Virus record (IMG/VR): IMGVR_UViG_3300034104_001590
Span: 1 to 64,000 of that record
DNA: 64,000 nt
Strand: one strand, 5' to 3'
Source: a virus
The notes under the pieces are model-generated. The model ran no database searches. It saw nothing but the letters and a program-made list of their open reading frames with translations, and was not told the origin of the DNA. Position numbers and translations under genes: made by a program. Shown piece after piece: positions 35,707 to 43,112 of the stretch (within the stretch, counting starts at the first letter, position 1; every line of letters begins with the position of its first letter).

Positions 35707-36744
35707 TTATTTTGATTTTAAAGTTTGTAATTCTTCTGATAACTCTTGAATTGCTTTTACAAGAATAGGGATTAGTTTTCCGTAGCTTGCCTCTAACTTC
35801 TCTGGATTCTCTTCGTAAACTAACTTCAATGTTTCAGCTAATCCTGCATCTTCTTGACACTTCTTTAAATCTTGAGCAATGAAACCAAAGTCTTTAATGT
35901 CACGTCTACCATTGTCATCACGTTCATTCCACACAAATTTAACTGGTTTCAATTTTTTCACAAAATCAAGGCCTATAGGTAGTTCTTCAACTTCTTTTTT
36001 ATCCCTAATATCAGATAATGATGTAATACTTGTTACAGCACATCTAAGAATATTATGTGAAGAATTACCTAATGTAATTGAGTCACTTGCTGTAAGTGAC
36101 GCTTTTAAAGCATCTGTTCCTATTTGAATATTATTATTTCCTGTTATTTGGCCAGCATAAGATATAGAAAATTTACCTAATATTACATTATTATTACCAC
36201 CTGAAAAAGCCCAACCCGCATCTTTACCAACAAATGTATTATCATTTCCGCTACCTCCTGAAAATGCATATCCAGTACTATTACCAACAATTACATTACC
36301 ATCTCCCGTACTTGTAAATTGACTTCCAGCTCCAAGCCCTACAAATGTATTTCTTGTACCACTTAGTAAATTTCCTCCTGCATTTGCTCCAAGAGCCGTA
36401 TTAAAATTACCAGTTGTTATTTGTAATAAAGAGTAAGCTCCAAATGCATCATTTAGAATACAGTTTGTTGCATCTTTTAAAGCCCAAGAACCTACAGCTG
36501 TATTTGCACTACCTGCATTAAGTTCTAAAGCTTGATGTCCTACAGCAACATTATCTGTTTCAGTTGTAACTGTTTTTAAACTTAAATTTCCCAATGAAAC
36601 ATTACGAATTGCAGTTGTAATTGCTTGACCTGAATCTTCTCCTAAATTAACATTATTTGTTCCATTAGTTGAAATTTCAATATCATTTACTTTTACTATA
36701 TTTCCAGTTATAGGATATATATTATTTATATAAAAATCACTCAT
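35707..36744 (-). CDS. Tail fibre with adhesin-like repeats and peptidase S74 chaperone domain
   Basis: This 345-residue paralogue of the neighbouring gene has repeats such as NVSLG, NVAVG, NTAVG, NTFVGLGAG and NVIVG in residues 30-210. The S74 domain begins near residue 240 with LSDIRDKKEV, so the Ser-Asp and Lys dyad is kept. The last 60 residues are nearly identical to those of the downstream paralogue, whereas the repeat regions differ. This suggests duplication with divergence of the host-contact part. It is separated by 1 nt from the next gene. Confidence 0.85.
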   Translation of the reverse strand: MSDFYINNIYPITGNIVKVNDIEISTNGTNNVNLGEDSGQAITTAIRNVSLGNLSLKTVTTETDNVAVGHQALELNAGSANTAVGSWALKDATNCILNDAFGAYSLLQITTGNFNTALGANAGGNLLSGTRNTFVGLGAGSQFTSTGDGNVIVGNSTGYAFSGGSGNDNTFVGKDAGWAFSGGNNNVILGKFSISYAGQITGNNNIQIGTDALKASLTASDSITLGNSSHNILRCAVTSITSLSDIRDKKEVEELPIGLDFVKKLKPVKFVWNERDDNGRRDIKDFGFIAQDLKKCQEDAGLAETLKLVYEENPEKLEASYGKLIPILVKAIQELSEELQTLKSK

Positions 36745-36764
36745 TTTATTTTATTTTTAATTAT

Positions 36765-37055
36765 TTATACTACTGTTAAAGTTGTACCTACAGGCACTGT
36801 TATACTAGCTCCTACACATATTGATAAAGGGCCCGTATATTCAATATTTGCGTTTTCTGGAAGAACAATATCTTCACCAATACAACCAACGATTCTGAAT
36901 CCGTTAGCCCATATAGATGTTCCTAATACTTGCTGATTACCACCAGCATTTGATTCATTTACTAAGTAAGTAATATCCTCAATGATATTAGTCTCCATTG
37001 AATTATCCTTATTACCAAACTTTTTGAAATAGGATTTTTGAATGTAATTTGACAT
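36765..37055 (-). CDS. Small fibre-associated protein
   Basis: This 96-residue protein lies between two S74 fibre genes, 1 nt after the upstream one. The N-terminus is polar (YIQKSYFKKFGNKD) and the rest is beta-rich, ending in a hydrophobic series (LSICVGASITVPVGTTLTVV). It has no S74 domain and no AIG-type repeats. It may be a fibre adaptor or a remnant of another fibre. Function unknown. Confidence 0.5.
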   Translation of the reverse strand: MSNYIQKSYFKKFGNKDNSMETNIIEDITYLVNESNAGGNQQVLGTSIWANGFRIVGCIGEDIVLPENANIEYTGPLSICVGASITVPVGTTLTVV

Positions 37056-37056
37056 T

Positions 37057-37959
37057 TTATTTTGATTTTAAAAGTTTTACTTCTTCTGATAACTCTTGAA
37101 TTGCTTTAACCAATACAGGAATTAATCTACCATAACTAGCTTCTAATTTTTCAGGATTCTCATCATATACTAATCCTAAATAATCATCATCTACTTCTTT
37201 TAAGTCTTGTGCTATAAAACCTAAATCTTTAATATCTTTCTTAGCACCATCTCTAGTTTCCCACTCAAATGTAACAGGTTTAAGAGATTCAACTAAATCA
37301 AGACCATATTTAGATTCTTCAATATTTTTTTTATCTCTAGCATCAGAAAGAGAAGTGATTGTAGTAACAGCAGCACGAAGAACAGATATACTAGAGTTAC
37401 CCAAAGTAATAGAATTAGATGCTGTTGCACTAGCTTTAGTAGCCATAGATCCTATTACAATATTATTATCTCCAGAAGTGGATGAAAAAGCCGAACTTAC
37501 TCCAATAGATATATTATCATTACCTGATGAAGATCCACCAGATGTAGCCCCAATACCTACATTTGAATCCCCTGATGAATTACCTAAAGAATTATATCCA
37601 ATAGCAGTATTGTTAACTCCTGATATATTAGTAAGTAAAGAAGCGACACCTATAGCTGTATTATACTCTCCTGTTGTGTTATCTCTTAACGCATTAGTTC
37701 CAAAAGCTGAATTAGCTGTTCCCGTAGCATTATTCAATGCGTTAACACCTACAGAAGTTGAAAAACTACCAATAGAAGTACTTAATCCGCTTCCTTCATG
37801 AATTTTTATTGTGCTTGCAATAGGTGAATCAATAGAAACACCCGAAACGATAACGCTTGTTCCAAGGTTAGGATTTATAACATCTGACTTAATTTGATTT
37901 AAGAACTTAACATTGCCTGTTGACTGTGTTCCAATTTCATCAACGAAAAATTGACTCAT
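37057..37959 (-). CDS. Tail fibre with adhesin-like repeats and peptidase S74 chaperone domain
   Basis: This 300-residue protein is the first and most divergent of the three S74 paralogues. Repeats such as NSAFG, NTAIG, NVGIG, NISIG and NIVIG occupy residues 65-190. The S74 domain starts at LSDARDKK near residue 203 with the Ser and Lys in place. Compared with its paralogues it lacks a short insert before LVYDENPEKLEASYG. A TATATTTG promoter element lies 22 bases upstream. Confidence 0.85.
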   Translation of the reverse strand: MSQFFVDEIGTQSTGNVKFLNQIKSDVINPNLGTSVIVSGVSIDSPIASTIKIHEGSGLSTSIGSFSTSVGVNALNNATGTANSAFGTNALRDNTTGEYNTAIGVASLLTNISGVNNTAIGYNSLGNSSGDSNVGIGATSGGSSSGNDNISIGVSSAFSSTSGDNNIVIGSMATKASATASNSITLGNSSISVLRAAVTTITSLSDARDKKNIEESKYGLDLVESLKPVTFEWETRDGAKKDIKDLGFIAQDLKEVDDDYLGLVYDENPEKLEASYGRLIPVLVKAIQELSEEVKLLKSK

Positions 37960-37980
37960 AATTATTTATTTAATTTTTTA

Positions 37981-37988
37981 CAAATATA
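37981..37988 (-). promoter_or_regulatory. Promoter -7 element (TATATTTG) for the S74 fibre operon
   Basis: On the minus strand this reads TATATTTG in the 38-bp gap between terminase and the first fibre gene, which would let fibre genes be transcribed independently of terminase. Confidence 0.55.
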
Positions 37989-37997
37989 CATTAAATA

Positions 37998-40061
37998 TTA
38001 ATCCATAATTTTAAGGATCTTCCCTGTATTCTTATCTACTCTAGCCAACTTCATTCTATAATTCGTTTCCTTCGATTGAACATATCGCATAACTACTTGC
38101 TTCTCTCCTTCATTACCTCTTATATTCTCTGGTTCATATCTAGCGTGAGCCTGTGCGTTGATATACGCAAAAGTTATAGCGAATATAGCATCATCATAGT
38201 CATATCTGGTATCTGCTGCCTGGTATCTTGTCTGCCTATGGCTAGTAGAACTCTTCAGATCTTTCTCTACAAAGGTTTTTAGCTGTTCCCATATCCAAGG
38301 AACATCAATATTATTTGCATAAGAGTCAATCATCTCTTCCGCTTTAGCAATAATACGTGGAGCAGTGTTAGCTTTGTTAGAAATTCCAAACCATTTACCT
38401 CCATACGTCTGAAAATACTCTGGCAATTGGGTATTTGCAGTGAATTTCATCTTAAATCCATGTATCTCCTGGAAATCTACGTGCATATCACCGATATTAT
38501 TCTCTACAAGCTCCTTAACCCCTCCTCTTCTCTGCTGATCGTAATATAAACTCTGTAATAACACCTGTAAATAGGTGTATTTAAACTTTTTATCCCTATG
38601 GAATACTACTGAAGATACAGAATTTGTAAGCGCATCCCATATTGCACTACACATCATAGAGTGTCCAGTCTCAGAGTTGATGGGATCGGTTCCTTGATAC
38701 CACCTATTCTTCCAAACTTCGTTATCTGGTGGATGATGTATGACAACAGCCGTAGTAGAAATGTCTTCCCTTCCCGTTGTGGGAACCCATCTAGCTCCAA
38801 TTATACGATATTCCGTTATTAAATCAGGAGTTGGTTGTGAATGATCCATTATAGGTTCAAAATATCCATACTCAATAGGAACATCTTTACTGTATATGTC
38901 GTTTAATCGTTGGTTACAGGTATGTATCGGCACAAGAGTTCTTGCTTTCCGTAGGAACATATCATCAATTGTGATTGGATAATGTTGGTGAAACTGCACT
39001 TTAGCAATTTCTCCTTTTTTGGTTCCCTCAAGTGCCAAATAGGCTTTACGCTCGTTGTTGATGTGCTCATCATTAACTCCTCTTCGTGCGTATGCGTTGA
39101 AAAATAACGGTATGATTCCATATTCATAGTTCTTTTCTTTCCATTGTGATAGACACATTTTAAATTCTGCCTCAAATACAGATCCTCCCTTATCCATTTC
39201 CCCTCCAGTTCCCCAAGCGATAAACTGCTGTTGCATCGTCATCTTCTTAGTTTCTGGGTTATACTTAAATAAAGCAGGTCTACCTTCCCTCATCATCTCG
39301 CCAAATATGTCAAATAGACCAATCTCATCGATAAATACTGCTGATGGAGATCCACCATTGATAGCATCTACCTGTGGGCTATCTACCTGGAAGCGCGAAG
39401 CACCCCCATCATCTCTACCTTTTTTATCTCCTTTCTTATCAAAGGACATTACTTGATCTGTCCAGTTCTTTACTTCTTGAGCTAGGTAATCTGGAATCTT
39501 TGTATATGTCCACTTTACCTTATCTCTAAAGATTTCTATCCCCTTATCTTTTGAGTGAGTAACGAATTTAATGAAGTATGATTTGTTGAGGTTTACTCGC
39601 TTCATTCCTGCAAGACACATTGTCGTAGTAAAACCAATCTGTCGGGCCTTACCTATCATCATAGAATATCCGCAATCAAACAAATATAACAGAACTCTTT
39701 GAGCTTCCCAGGCTTGATACCTAAGCATACCGTGATCTGCCTTATCTTCCTTTATCCATCCGTATTTATTACAGAAGTAAAGTGTGTTATCGTTGCATCT
39801 GGTAATTTCACGAGATAGGAAATCATACTGATCCTCTTCATTGTCGAAGTCAGTAATGAGTGTATCATCTTCTAGCCATTGTCTGGCTTGTTCGCAATAA
39901 AGCTCAAAGCTCCTGTATTTAATCTTGTTCTGCCAACCAGAGTTTATAGAGTCAATCCAATCTACAAATTCCTTTGGATAATCAAACTCAGCGTGATTAG
40001 GCTTCCATTGAGATGTCTTTACGAGCTTTGTAACTCTATCGTCTTTTTCTTTAAGACGCAT
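37998..40061 (-). CDS. terL: Terminase large subunit
   Basis: This 687-residue protein has the ATPase and nuclease halves of a DNA-packaging motor. The Walker A variant is IGKARQIGFTT near residue 135, and the Walker B motif is AVFIDEIGLF near residue 243. The RNase H-like nuclease region has an Asp in WYQGTDPINSETG near residue 455 and a C-terminal acidic pair in YDYDDAIFAI near residue 640. It cuts concatemers and drives DNA through the portal. No recognisable small terminase gene is adjacent; one of the tiny Lys-rich genes upstream is possible but unproven. Confidence 0.95.
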   Translation of the reverse strand: MRLKEKDDRVTKLVKTSQWKPNHAEFDYPKEFVDWIDSINSGWQNKIKYRSFELYCEQARQWLEDDTLITDFDNEEDQYDFLSREITRCNDNTLYFCNKYGWIKEDKADHGMLRYQAWEAQRVLLYLFDCGYSMMIGKARQIGFTTTMCLAGMKRVNLNKSYFIKFVTHSKDKGIEIFRDKVKWTYTKIPDYLAQEVKNWTDQVMSFDKKGDKKGRDDGGASRFQVDSPQVDAINGGSPSAVFIDEIGLFDIFGEMMREGRPALFKYNPETKKMTMQQQFIAWGTGGEMDKGGSVFEAEFKMCLSQWKEKNYEYGIIPLFFNAYARRGVNDEHINNERKAYLALEGTKKGEIAKVQFHQHYPITIDDMFLRKARTLVPIHTCNQRLNDIYSKDVPIEYGYFEPIMDHSQPTPDLITEYRIIGARWVPTTGREDISTTAVVIHHPPDNEVWKNRWYQGTDPINSETGHSMMCSAIWDALTNSVSSVVFHRDKKFKYTYLQVLLQSLYYDQQRRGGVKELVENNIGDMHVDFQEIHGFKMKFTANTQLPEYFQTYGGKWFGISNKANTAPRIIAKAEEMIDSYANNIDVPWIWEQLKTFVEKDLKSSTSHRQTRYQAADTRYDYDDAIFAITFAYINAQAHARYEPENIRGNEGEKQVVMRYVQSKETNYRMKLARVDKNTGKILKIMD

Positions 40062-40071
40062 AAGTCAGACC

Positions 40072-40203
40072 TTAATACTTTTTCATTGATTTAGTCTGCT
40101 TAACTTTCAATGATTTTCCTTTTGGCATTTTTTCCATTTTCTTTTCTGCCATCATCATTTCTTTTTTCTTCATGGCCGCAGCCAACTTTTCTTTTAGATT
40201 CAT
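40072..40203 (-). CDS. Small Lys/Met-rich protein upstream of terminase
   Basis: This 43-residue protein is about one third lysine with eight methionines (for example KKKEMMMAEKKMEKM). Its ATG overlaps the upstream stop by four bases (ATGA), and terminase starts 10 bases after its stop. This supports a genuine translated gene. It is likely a helix that binds nucleic acid. No family is recognised. Confidence 0.6.
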   Translation of the reverse strand: MNLKEKLAAAMKKKEMMMAEKKMEKMPKGKSLKVKQTKSMKKY

Positions 40204-40367
40204 GATTTCTTCTTTTTAAATTTAGACATAAACTTTTCTTTGGCTTCCATCTTTTTAGATTCGCCTTTCTCGTGTTTCATTTTATCTTTCTTAGAAGAGT
40301 ATTTCTCTTCTGCTTCCGAGCCACCATATTCCATGATAGCTTTTTTAAGTGCCATTCCTCTTTTCAT
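40200..40367 (-). CDS. Small basic protein
   Basis: This 55-residue protein starts MKRGMALKKAIMEYGGSEAE and ends in a lysine cluster (KFMSKFKKKKS). It overlaps the preceding stop by one base (TAATG) and the next start by four bases. The sequence contains the phrase MEYGGSEA followed by charged helices, which I recall from small Bacteroidota phage proteins. Function unknown. Confidence 0.6.
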   Translation of the reverse strand: MKRGMALKKAIMEYGGSEAEEKYSSKKDKMKHEKGESKKMEAKEKFMSKFKKKKS

Positions 40368-40543
40368 TAGTCGCAGTATTTTTTATCTTTAGTATTCTTA
40401 TACATCAACTTAAAAGGAACCTTAGAAGTTGGTGCTTCATCTTTAAGGTCAGCAGCAGCAGGTGGTCGACCTTCTACCCTTCCCTTGTCTACATAGCTTC
40501 CATTCTTTTTAGGATTAGAAGCGTAATACTTATCAGTTTTCAT
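40367..40543 (-). CDS. Small basic protein, first of the terminase operon
   Basis: This 58-residue protein begins MKTDKYYASNPKKNGSYVD and has the ordered core GRVEGRPPAAADLKDEAPTS, then a Lys/Tyr-rich tail. It follows the TATATTTG element at 40556-40563 with a short leader. It is the first of three overlapping small genes leading into terminase. Function unknown. Confidence 0.6.
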   Translation of the reverse strand: MKTDKYYASNPKKNGSYVDKGRVEGRPPAAADLKDEAPTSKVPFKLMYKNTKDKKYCD

Positions 40544-40555
40544 AATCTTTTTTTA

Positions 40556-40563
40556 CAAATATA
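40556..40563 (-). promoter_or_regulatory. Promoter -7 element (TATATTTG) for the terminase operon
   Basis: On the minus strand this reads TATATTTG, 13 bases upstream of the ATG at 40543. It is the fourth of four such elements within 460 bp. Confidence 0.6.
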
Positions 40564-40588
40564 AGTAATTTTAATTACCAATTATTAT

Positions 40589-40647
40589 AAACACAAAACC
40601 CTGGGCTTTCAACTCCAGGGCCTTATGCATAAACCTTTAAATATGAA
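40589..40647 (-). ncRNA. Putative small non-coding RNA 3
   Basis: This interval runs from just after the TATATTTG element at 40653-40660 to a terminator. The terminator stem is CCCTGG/CCAGGG (40599-40604 with 40615-40620), followed by a T-rich tract. The 5' part contains the perfect palindrome TTATGCATAA. There is no credible reading frame. The start is estimated from the promoter position. Confidence 0.5.
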
Positions 40648-40652
40648 CGATA

Positions 40653-40660
40653 CAAATATA
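40653..40660 (-). promoter_or_regulatory. Promoter -7 element (TATATTTG) of RNA 3
   Basis: On the minus strand the element directly follows the T-run of the previous terminator, forming the joint sequence TTTTTTATTATATTTG. The same junction recurs at the next unit. Confidence 0.55.
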
Positions 40661-40661
40661 A

Positions 40662-40903
40662 TAAAAAACCCTAACAGTCTGCGGTAGCTAATCGCACTTA
40701 TTAGGGGTTGTTACTAGTTATATGGTTGTTTATGAAGGCAACGTCTTGCACCCATAAAGCAAGTCCACTTTCCCAGTAACCAAAAAGTCCAGTGTAGTGA
40801 GCAGATCTTACGGTATGCTGTCTGGAACTTGGCCTATGTCTATCTCAACACAGGGGGGAATAAGTTATTCTGAGCGCGCAGTTCTAATGAGATGCGGAAT
40901 AAC
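40662..40903 (-). ncRNA. Putative structured non-coding RNA 2 (about 240 nt)
   Basis: The region lies between a TATATTTG element and an intrinsic terminator and has no credible open frame. Read on the minus strand it forms successive hairpins. H1 at the predicted 5' end is GTTATTC/GAATAAC with inner CGCA/TGCG (40864-40903). H2 is AAG-TCCAG/CTGGACTT with a bulge and inner AGCA/TGCT (40785-40830). H3 is TTTATG/CATAAA with inner GCAA/TTGC (40729-40758). The terminator is AACCCCTAA/TTAGGGTT with inner TGCG/CGCA (40667-40709), then six T. The predicted start coincides with the base of H1. It matches no RNA family I can name. Confidence 0.6.
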
Positions 40904-40909
40904 AATAAG

Positions 40910-40917
40910 CAAATATA
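40910..40917 (-). promoter_or_regulatory. Promoter -7 element (TATATTTG) of RNA 2
   Basis: On the minus strand this TATATTTG starts two bases after the T-rich tail of terminator 1. The predicted start site is 40903-40904, exactly where hairpin H1 begins. Confidence 0.6.
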
Positions 40918-40918
40918 A

Positions 40919-41000
40919 TAAAAAAAGGTAGCTATTAACTACCTTCCGACCAGGGTTACCCCAATCCATTTGTTTGAATCAAACGATTCTTTGTTAGTGA
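40919..41000 (-). ncRNA. Putative small non-coding RNA 1
   Basis: This RNA of about 80 nt would follow the TATATTTG element at 41006-41013. On the minus strand it contains GAATC/GATTC and GGG/CCC hairpins. It ends in a perfect terminator AAGGTAG/CTACCTT (40925-40945) followed by seven T. It could instead be the 3' untranslated tail and terminator of the RepL-like gene, whose stop codon is at 41015. Confidence 0.45.
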
Positions 41001-41005
41001 GAATA

Positions 41006-41013
41006 CAAATATA
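41006..41013 (-). promoter_or_regulatory. Promoter -7 element (TATATTTG) of RNA 1
   Basis: On the minus strand this reads TATATTTG immediately after the stop codon of the RepL-like gene. It is the first of four spaced elements of identical sequence. Confidence 0.5.
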
Positions 41014-41014
41014 A

Positions 41015-41566
41015 TTAAATTTCTATATTATCATAATATTCTTCCAAATCTATATTCCTCCTAGGCATTCGATCAAATTCCTTTACGCAATAGAACATCT
41101 TTTTTATCGTGCCCTTATAGAAGTATATAGGGTTAATCATATAAGTCCTCCTATTCTTATCCATAGTAAACCGAATGACATCGTGCGCACACAGCTCAGA
41201 TACACTCTTCATTACATAACGCATACTCATATCCGTCAACTGCTGAATATCCCTTAAGCTATAATTCTTTAAAGCATTCCCATAGTTCATTTGTTTAACA
41301 AAGAACCGAAGCATTTTATTTGTCGCTGGCTTTAGCTTATCCATAATATCCAGAGACTCAGAGAAGGCCACCATATACCTCATCTTCTTTCTTCTAAATA
41401 AGTTTTCTATCAGGACATCTACTTCTGAATTATACGCCTCGGCCAACTGATTGAACTGCCCTTTCTCATCTTTGTAGTATAAGTCAAAGTGTTTAATCTT
41501 CTTGGCTAATACCCTATCAGCTTCTAGTAACAGTAAATCAAATACAATGTTATTCTTCTCCTTCAT
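41015..41566 (-). CDS. RepL-like winged-helix protein
   Basis: This 183-residue protein has a helical N-terminal half. It is followed by a winged-helix segment with the order seen in RepL-type plasmid initiators: TNKMLRFFVKQMNYGNALKNYSLRDIQQLTDMS (residues 88-120), then a recognition-helix region, then RRTYMINPIYFYKG near residue 150. RepL proteins start plasmid replication. In phages the same fold may also act as a regulator. It overlaps the upstream gene by 17 bases. Confidence 0.6.
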   Translation of the reverse strand: MKEKNNIVFDLLLLEADRVLAKKIKHFDLYYKDEKGQFNQLAEAYNSEVDVLIENLFRRKKMRYMVAFSESLDIMDKLKPATNKMLRFFVKQMNYGNALKNYSLRDIQQLTDMSMRYVMKSVSELCAHDVIRFTMDKNRRTYMINPIYFYKGTIKKMFYCVKEFDRMPRRNIDLEEYYDNIEI

Positions 41567-41759
41567 TATTTTCTTTTAATGTGTCATTGTAAATCAATCC
41601 TAATTCGTGTTGACAATCACATAAGTAATATGCGTGAGATTCGCTCATAACAATTAATCCGTTTTTAAATACATCAACGCATATTCCACATTCACAAATA
41701 TTGTTTTCGCGATAAATCTTTTTACCTACCCTATCAATAAACCATTGTAAATCTTTCAT
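41550..41759 (-). CDS. Small Cys-containing protein
   Basis: This 69-residue protein contains CECGIC near residue 22 and CDC near residue 47, a spacing that suggests a small metal-binding or disulfide fold. It ends in an acidic tail. It overlaps both neighbours by a few bases (4 at the start, 17 at the stop). This pattern of small Cys-bearing early phage protein is common, but no function is known. Confidence 0.55.
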   Translation of the reverse strand: MKDLQWFIDRVGKKIYRENNICECGICVDVFKNGLIVMSESHAYYLCDCQHELGLIYNDTLKENNEGEE

Positions 41760-41968
41760 TCTTCTGATTTTAAATTTATAAATCCTTCGAAGTCTAATAA
41801 AGGAAGGTTATTCCTATCACAATGGACACAGAACTCAGCATACTCCTGGGCCTGTTTAATCTCCATTTTTTGAGCACTCTCAATATCATTCAATAGCAGA
41901 ACTCCACATTGATTAATGTGTTTCTCGACTAGCCAATCAATAGCTGTTTGATTATTTTTTTCTTTCAT
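41756..41968 (-). CDS. Small helical protein
   Basis: This 70-residue protein starts MKEKNNQTAIDWLVEKHINQ. It shares its first six residues with the RepL-like protein two genes downstream, although the rest differs. A central helix (ESAQKMEIKQAQEYAEFCVHC) is followed by an acidic tail. It resembles widely distributed small Bacteroidota phage proteins beginning with TAI/VxWLVE. Function unknown. Confidence 0.55.
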   Translation of the reverse strand: MKEKNNQTAIDWLVEKHINQCGVLLLNDIESAQKMEIKQAQEYAEFCVHCDRNNLPLLDFEGFINLKSEE

Positions 41969-42254
41969 CGATAATCTTCTCTACGTTTAACTTTATTTTT
42001 TTTAAATTAGAGAGATTCATCTTATGCCTGCTGTGCTCATAGAAGATCATACCATTCAACGCCCTGCTAAACTCTACCACATTCATACTCCCCTTCAACT
42101 TATTACAATCCCCGCAACATGGTACCTTATTAGCATTACTCAATACCCCACCACGACTCTTAGGATACAAATGATCCACAGTCCTACTATAATCATCTAA
42201 CTGCGTCTTACAATACGCACAGACAGATAAATCAACCCCTCCCTTACTAATCAT
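41952..42254 (-). CDS. HNH endonuclease with zinc-ribbon Cys pairs
   Basis: The start was set at ATG 42252-42254, giving 100 residues. It has a CxxC pair (CAYC), the HNH core TVDHLYPKSRGG (H and D in place), a second Cys pair in CCGDCN, and a helix with KLKGSMNVVEF. It belongs to the compact HNH family (McrA/phage type) that cuts DNA. In phages such enzymes may be homing nucleases or packaging cofactors. It sits far from the terminase ATPase, so homing or host-DNA attack is as likely. It is the first gene of its four-gene operon. Confidence 0.75.
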   Translation of the reverse strand: MISKGGVDLSVCAYCKTQLDDYSRTVDHLYPKSRGGVLSNANKVPCCGDCNKLKGSMNVVEFSRALNGMIFYEHSRHKMNLSNLKKIKLNVEKIIDERKK

Positions 42255-42260
42255 ATCCAA

Positions 42261-42268
42261 CAAAGATA
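42261..42268 (-). promoter_or_regulatory. Promoter -7 element (TATCTTTG), near the HNH start codon
   Basis: On the minus strand TATCTTTG ends 7 bases before the HNH ATG. Transcription would start at or next to the start codon, implying a leaderless or near-leaderless mRNA. Two GGTGGTAACAA repeats lie just upstream and could bind a regulator. Confidence 0.4.
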
Positions 42269-42286
42269 ATAAATAATCCTAATACT

Positions 42287-42325
42287 TTGTTACCACCTCT
42301 ATGCGTAAACAACTTGTTACCACCT
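42287..42325. repeat. Direct repeats of TTGTTACCACCT
   Basis: TTGTTACCACCT occurs at 42287-42298 and 42314-42325, with TATGCGTAAAC between them. They lie 19-57 bases upstream of the HNH operon's promoter element, a suitable place for operator sites. Confidence 0.7.
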
Positions 42326-42680
42326 ATAACCAACTAAAATCCCTATCCCCATTGACTTCTAACAAAATCCTCTATATACTGTTTATCCCTAAAGATATAA
42401 GCAAGAAAATCAATGATTAGTTTATAATACTAAGTTATGTCGGTTATGTAATAAACGATATTACTTATTATGCGTAAACGTAGCTCACCATCCCATAGTA
42501 CTATTACCCCTCCCATATCCTAATTCCCCTACACCAGATATAAGTATTTCATCTATTATCCCTCCTGGTTTTTTAATTATCCACTGGTCGTATCAAAAAT
42601 AAATCTGTATTCTTCAAGGACTTATACGTAGTAACCTATCCCCTCCCTATTCTCAAAGGAAAGTCAATCTCAACAATCAC

Positions 42681-42708
42681 TTGCATTGACTTAACTTAAC
42701 TATCTTTG
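42681..42708 (+). promoter_or_regulatory. Promoter (TTG, 17 bp, TATCTTTG)
   Basis: TATCTTTG at 42701-42708 has a TTG 17 bases upstream (42681-42683). It points rightwards towards the early genes 0.85 kb away. Confidence 0.55.
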
Positions 42709-43047
42709 TTTCAGTTAGTTACATTCACTTTGTTAGTGCTTGGATCCCCTTTATTTTTGCTCTTATTTATTGCTAACTTATTAATTTTCAGTGCGTTATA
42801 TATTCTTGATGATATGCTGAGAATAATAATTGCACACTTTTATTCATTAATTATGAACATACCCACCTAAAATATGGTTTAATCTTGCATAAAAATATGG
42901 TAACAATACGTCATTTAATATCTACTATTTCACTGCAAAAGTCACGTTTTTTGTGCTGAAATCAATAATTTTTAGTGTTATTTAAATCATTGATTATCAG
43001 TTAGTTAGCTAATTTATATCTAATTATTTTTAATTATTTTTAAATTT

Positions 43048-43081
43048 TTTGTTATCAATTCAAAATTTATATATATGTTTG
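43048..43081 (+). promoter_or_regulatory. Promoter (TTTG, 22 bp, TATGTTTG) for the early operon
   Basis: TTTG at 43048-43051 and TATGTTTG at 43074-43081 are spaced by 22 bp, within the range of Bacteroidota promoters. It follows a very A/T-rich stretch and would give a leader of about 475 nt for the gene at 43563. Confidence 0.6.
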
Positions 43082-43112
43082 TATCGTCATCATTGGTTAA
43101 CGAACTACTAAA

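Noticed and set aside
40349-40564. A 71-residue plus-strand frame upstream of terminase
   Set aside because: It is the reverse-strand shadow of the small minus-strand gene at 40367-40543, which is supported by overlaps with its neighbours and a promoter.
40561-41014. A tRNA or tmRNA gene in the intergenic array
   Set aside because: GTTTGATTCAAAC-like stretches resemble a T-arm, but no acceptor stem, anticodon arm or TTCGA(A/G)TC loop can be placed in a cloverleaf.
42287-42325. A CRISPR-like repeat array
   Set aside because: Only two 12-bp direct repeats are present, and there is no regular repeat-spacer pattern or cas gene nearby.
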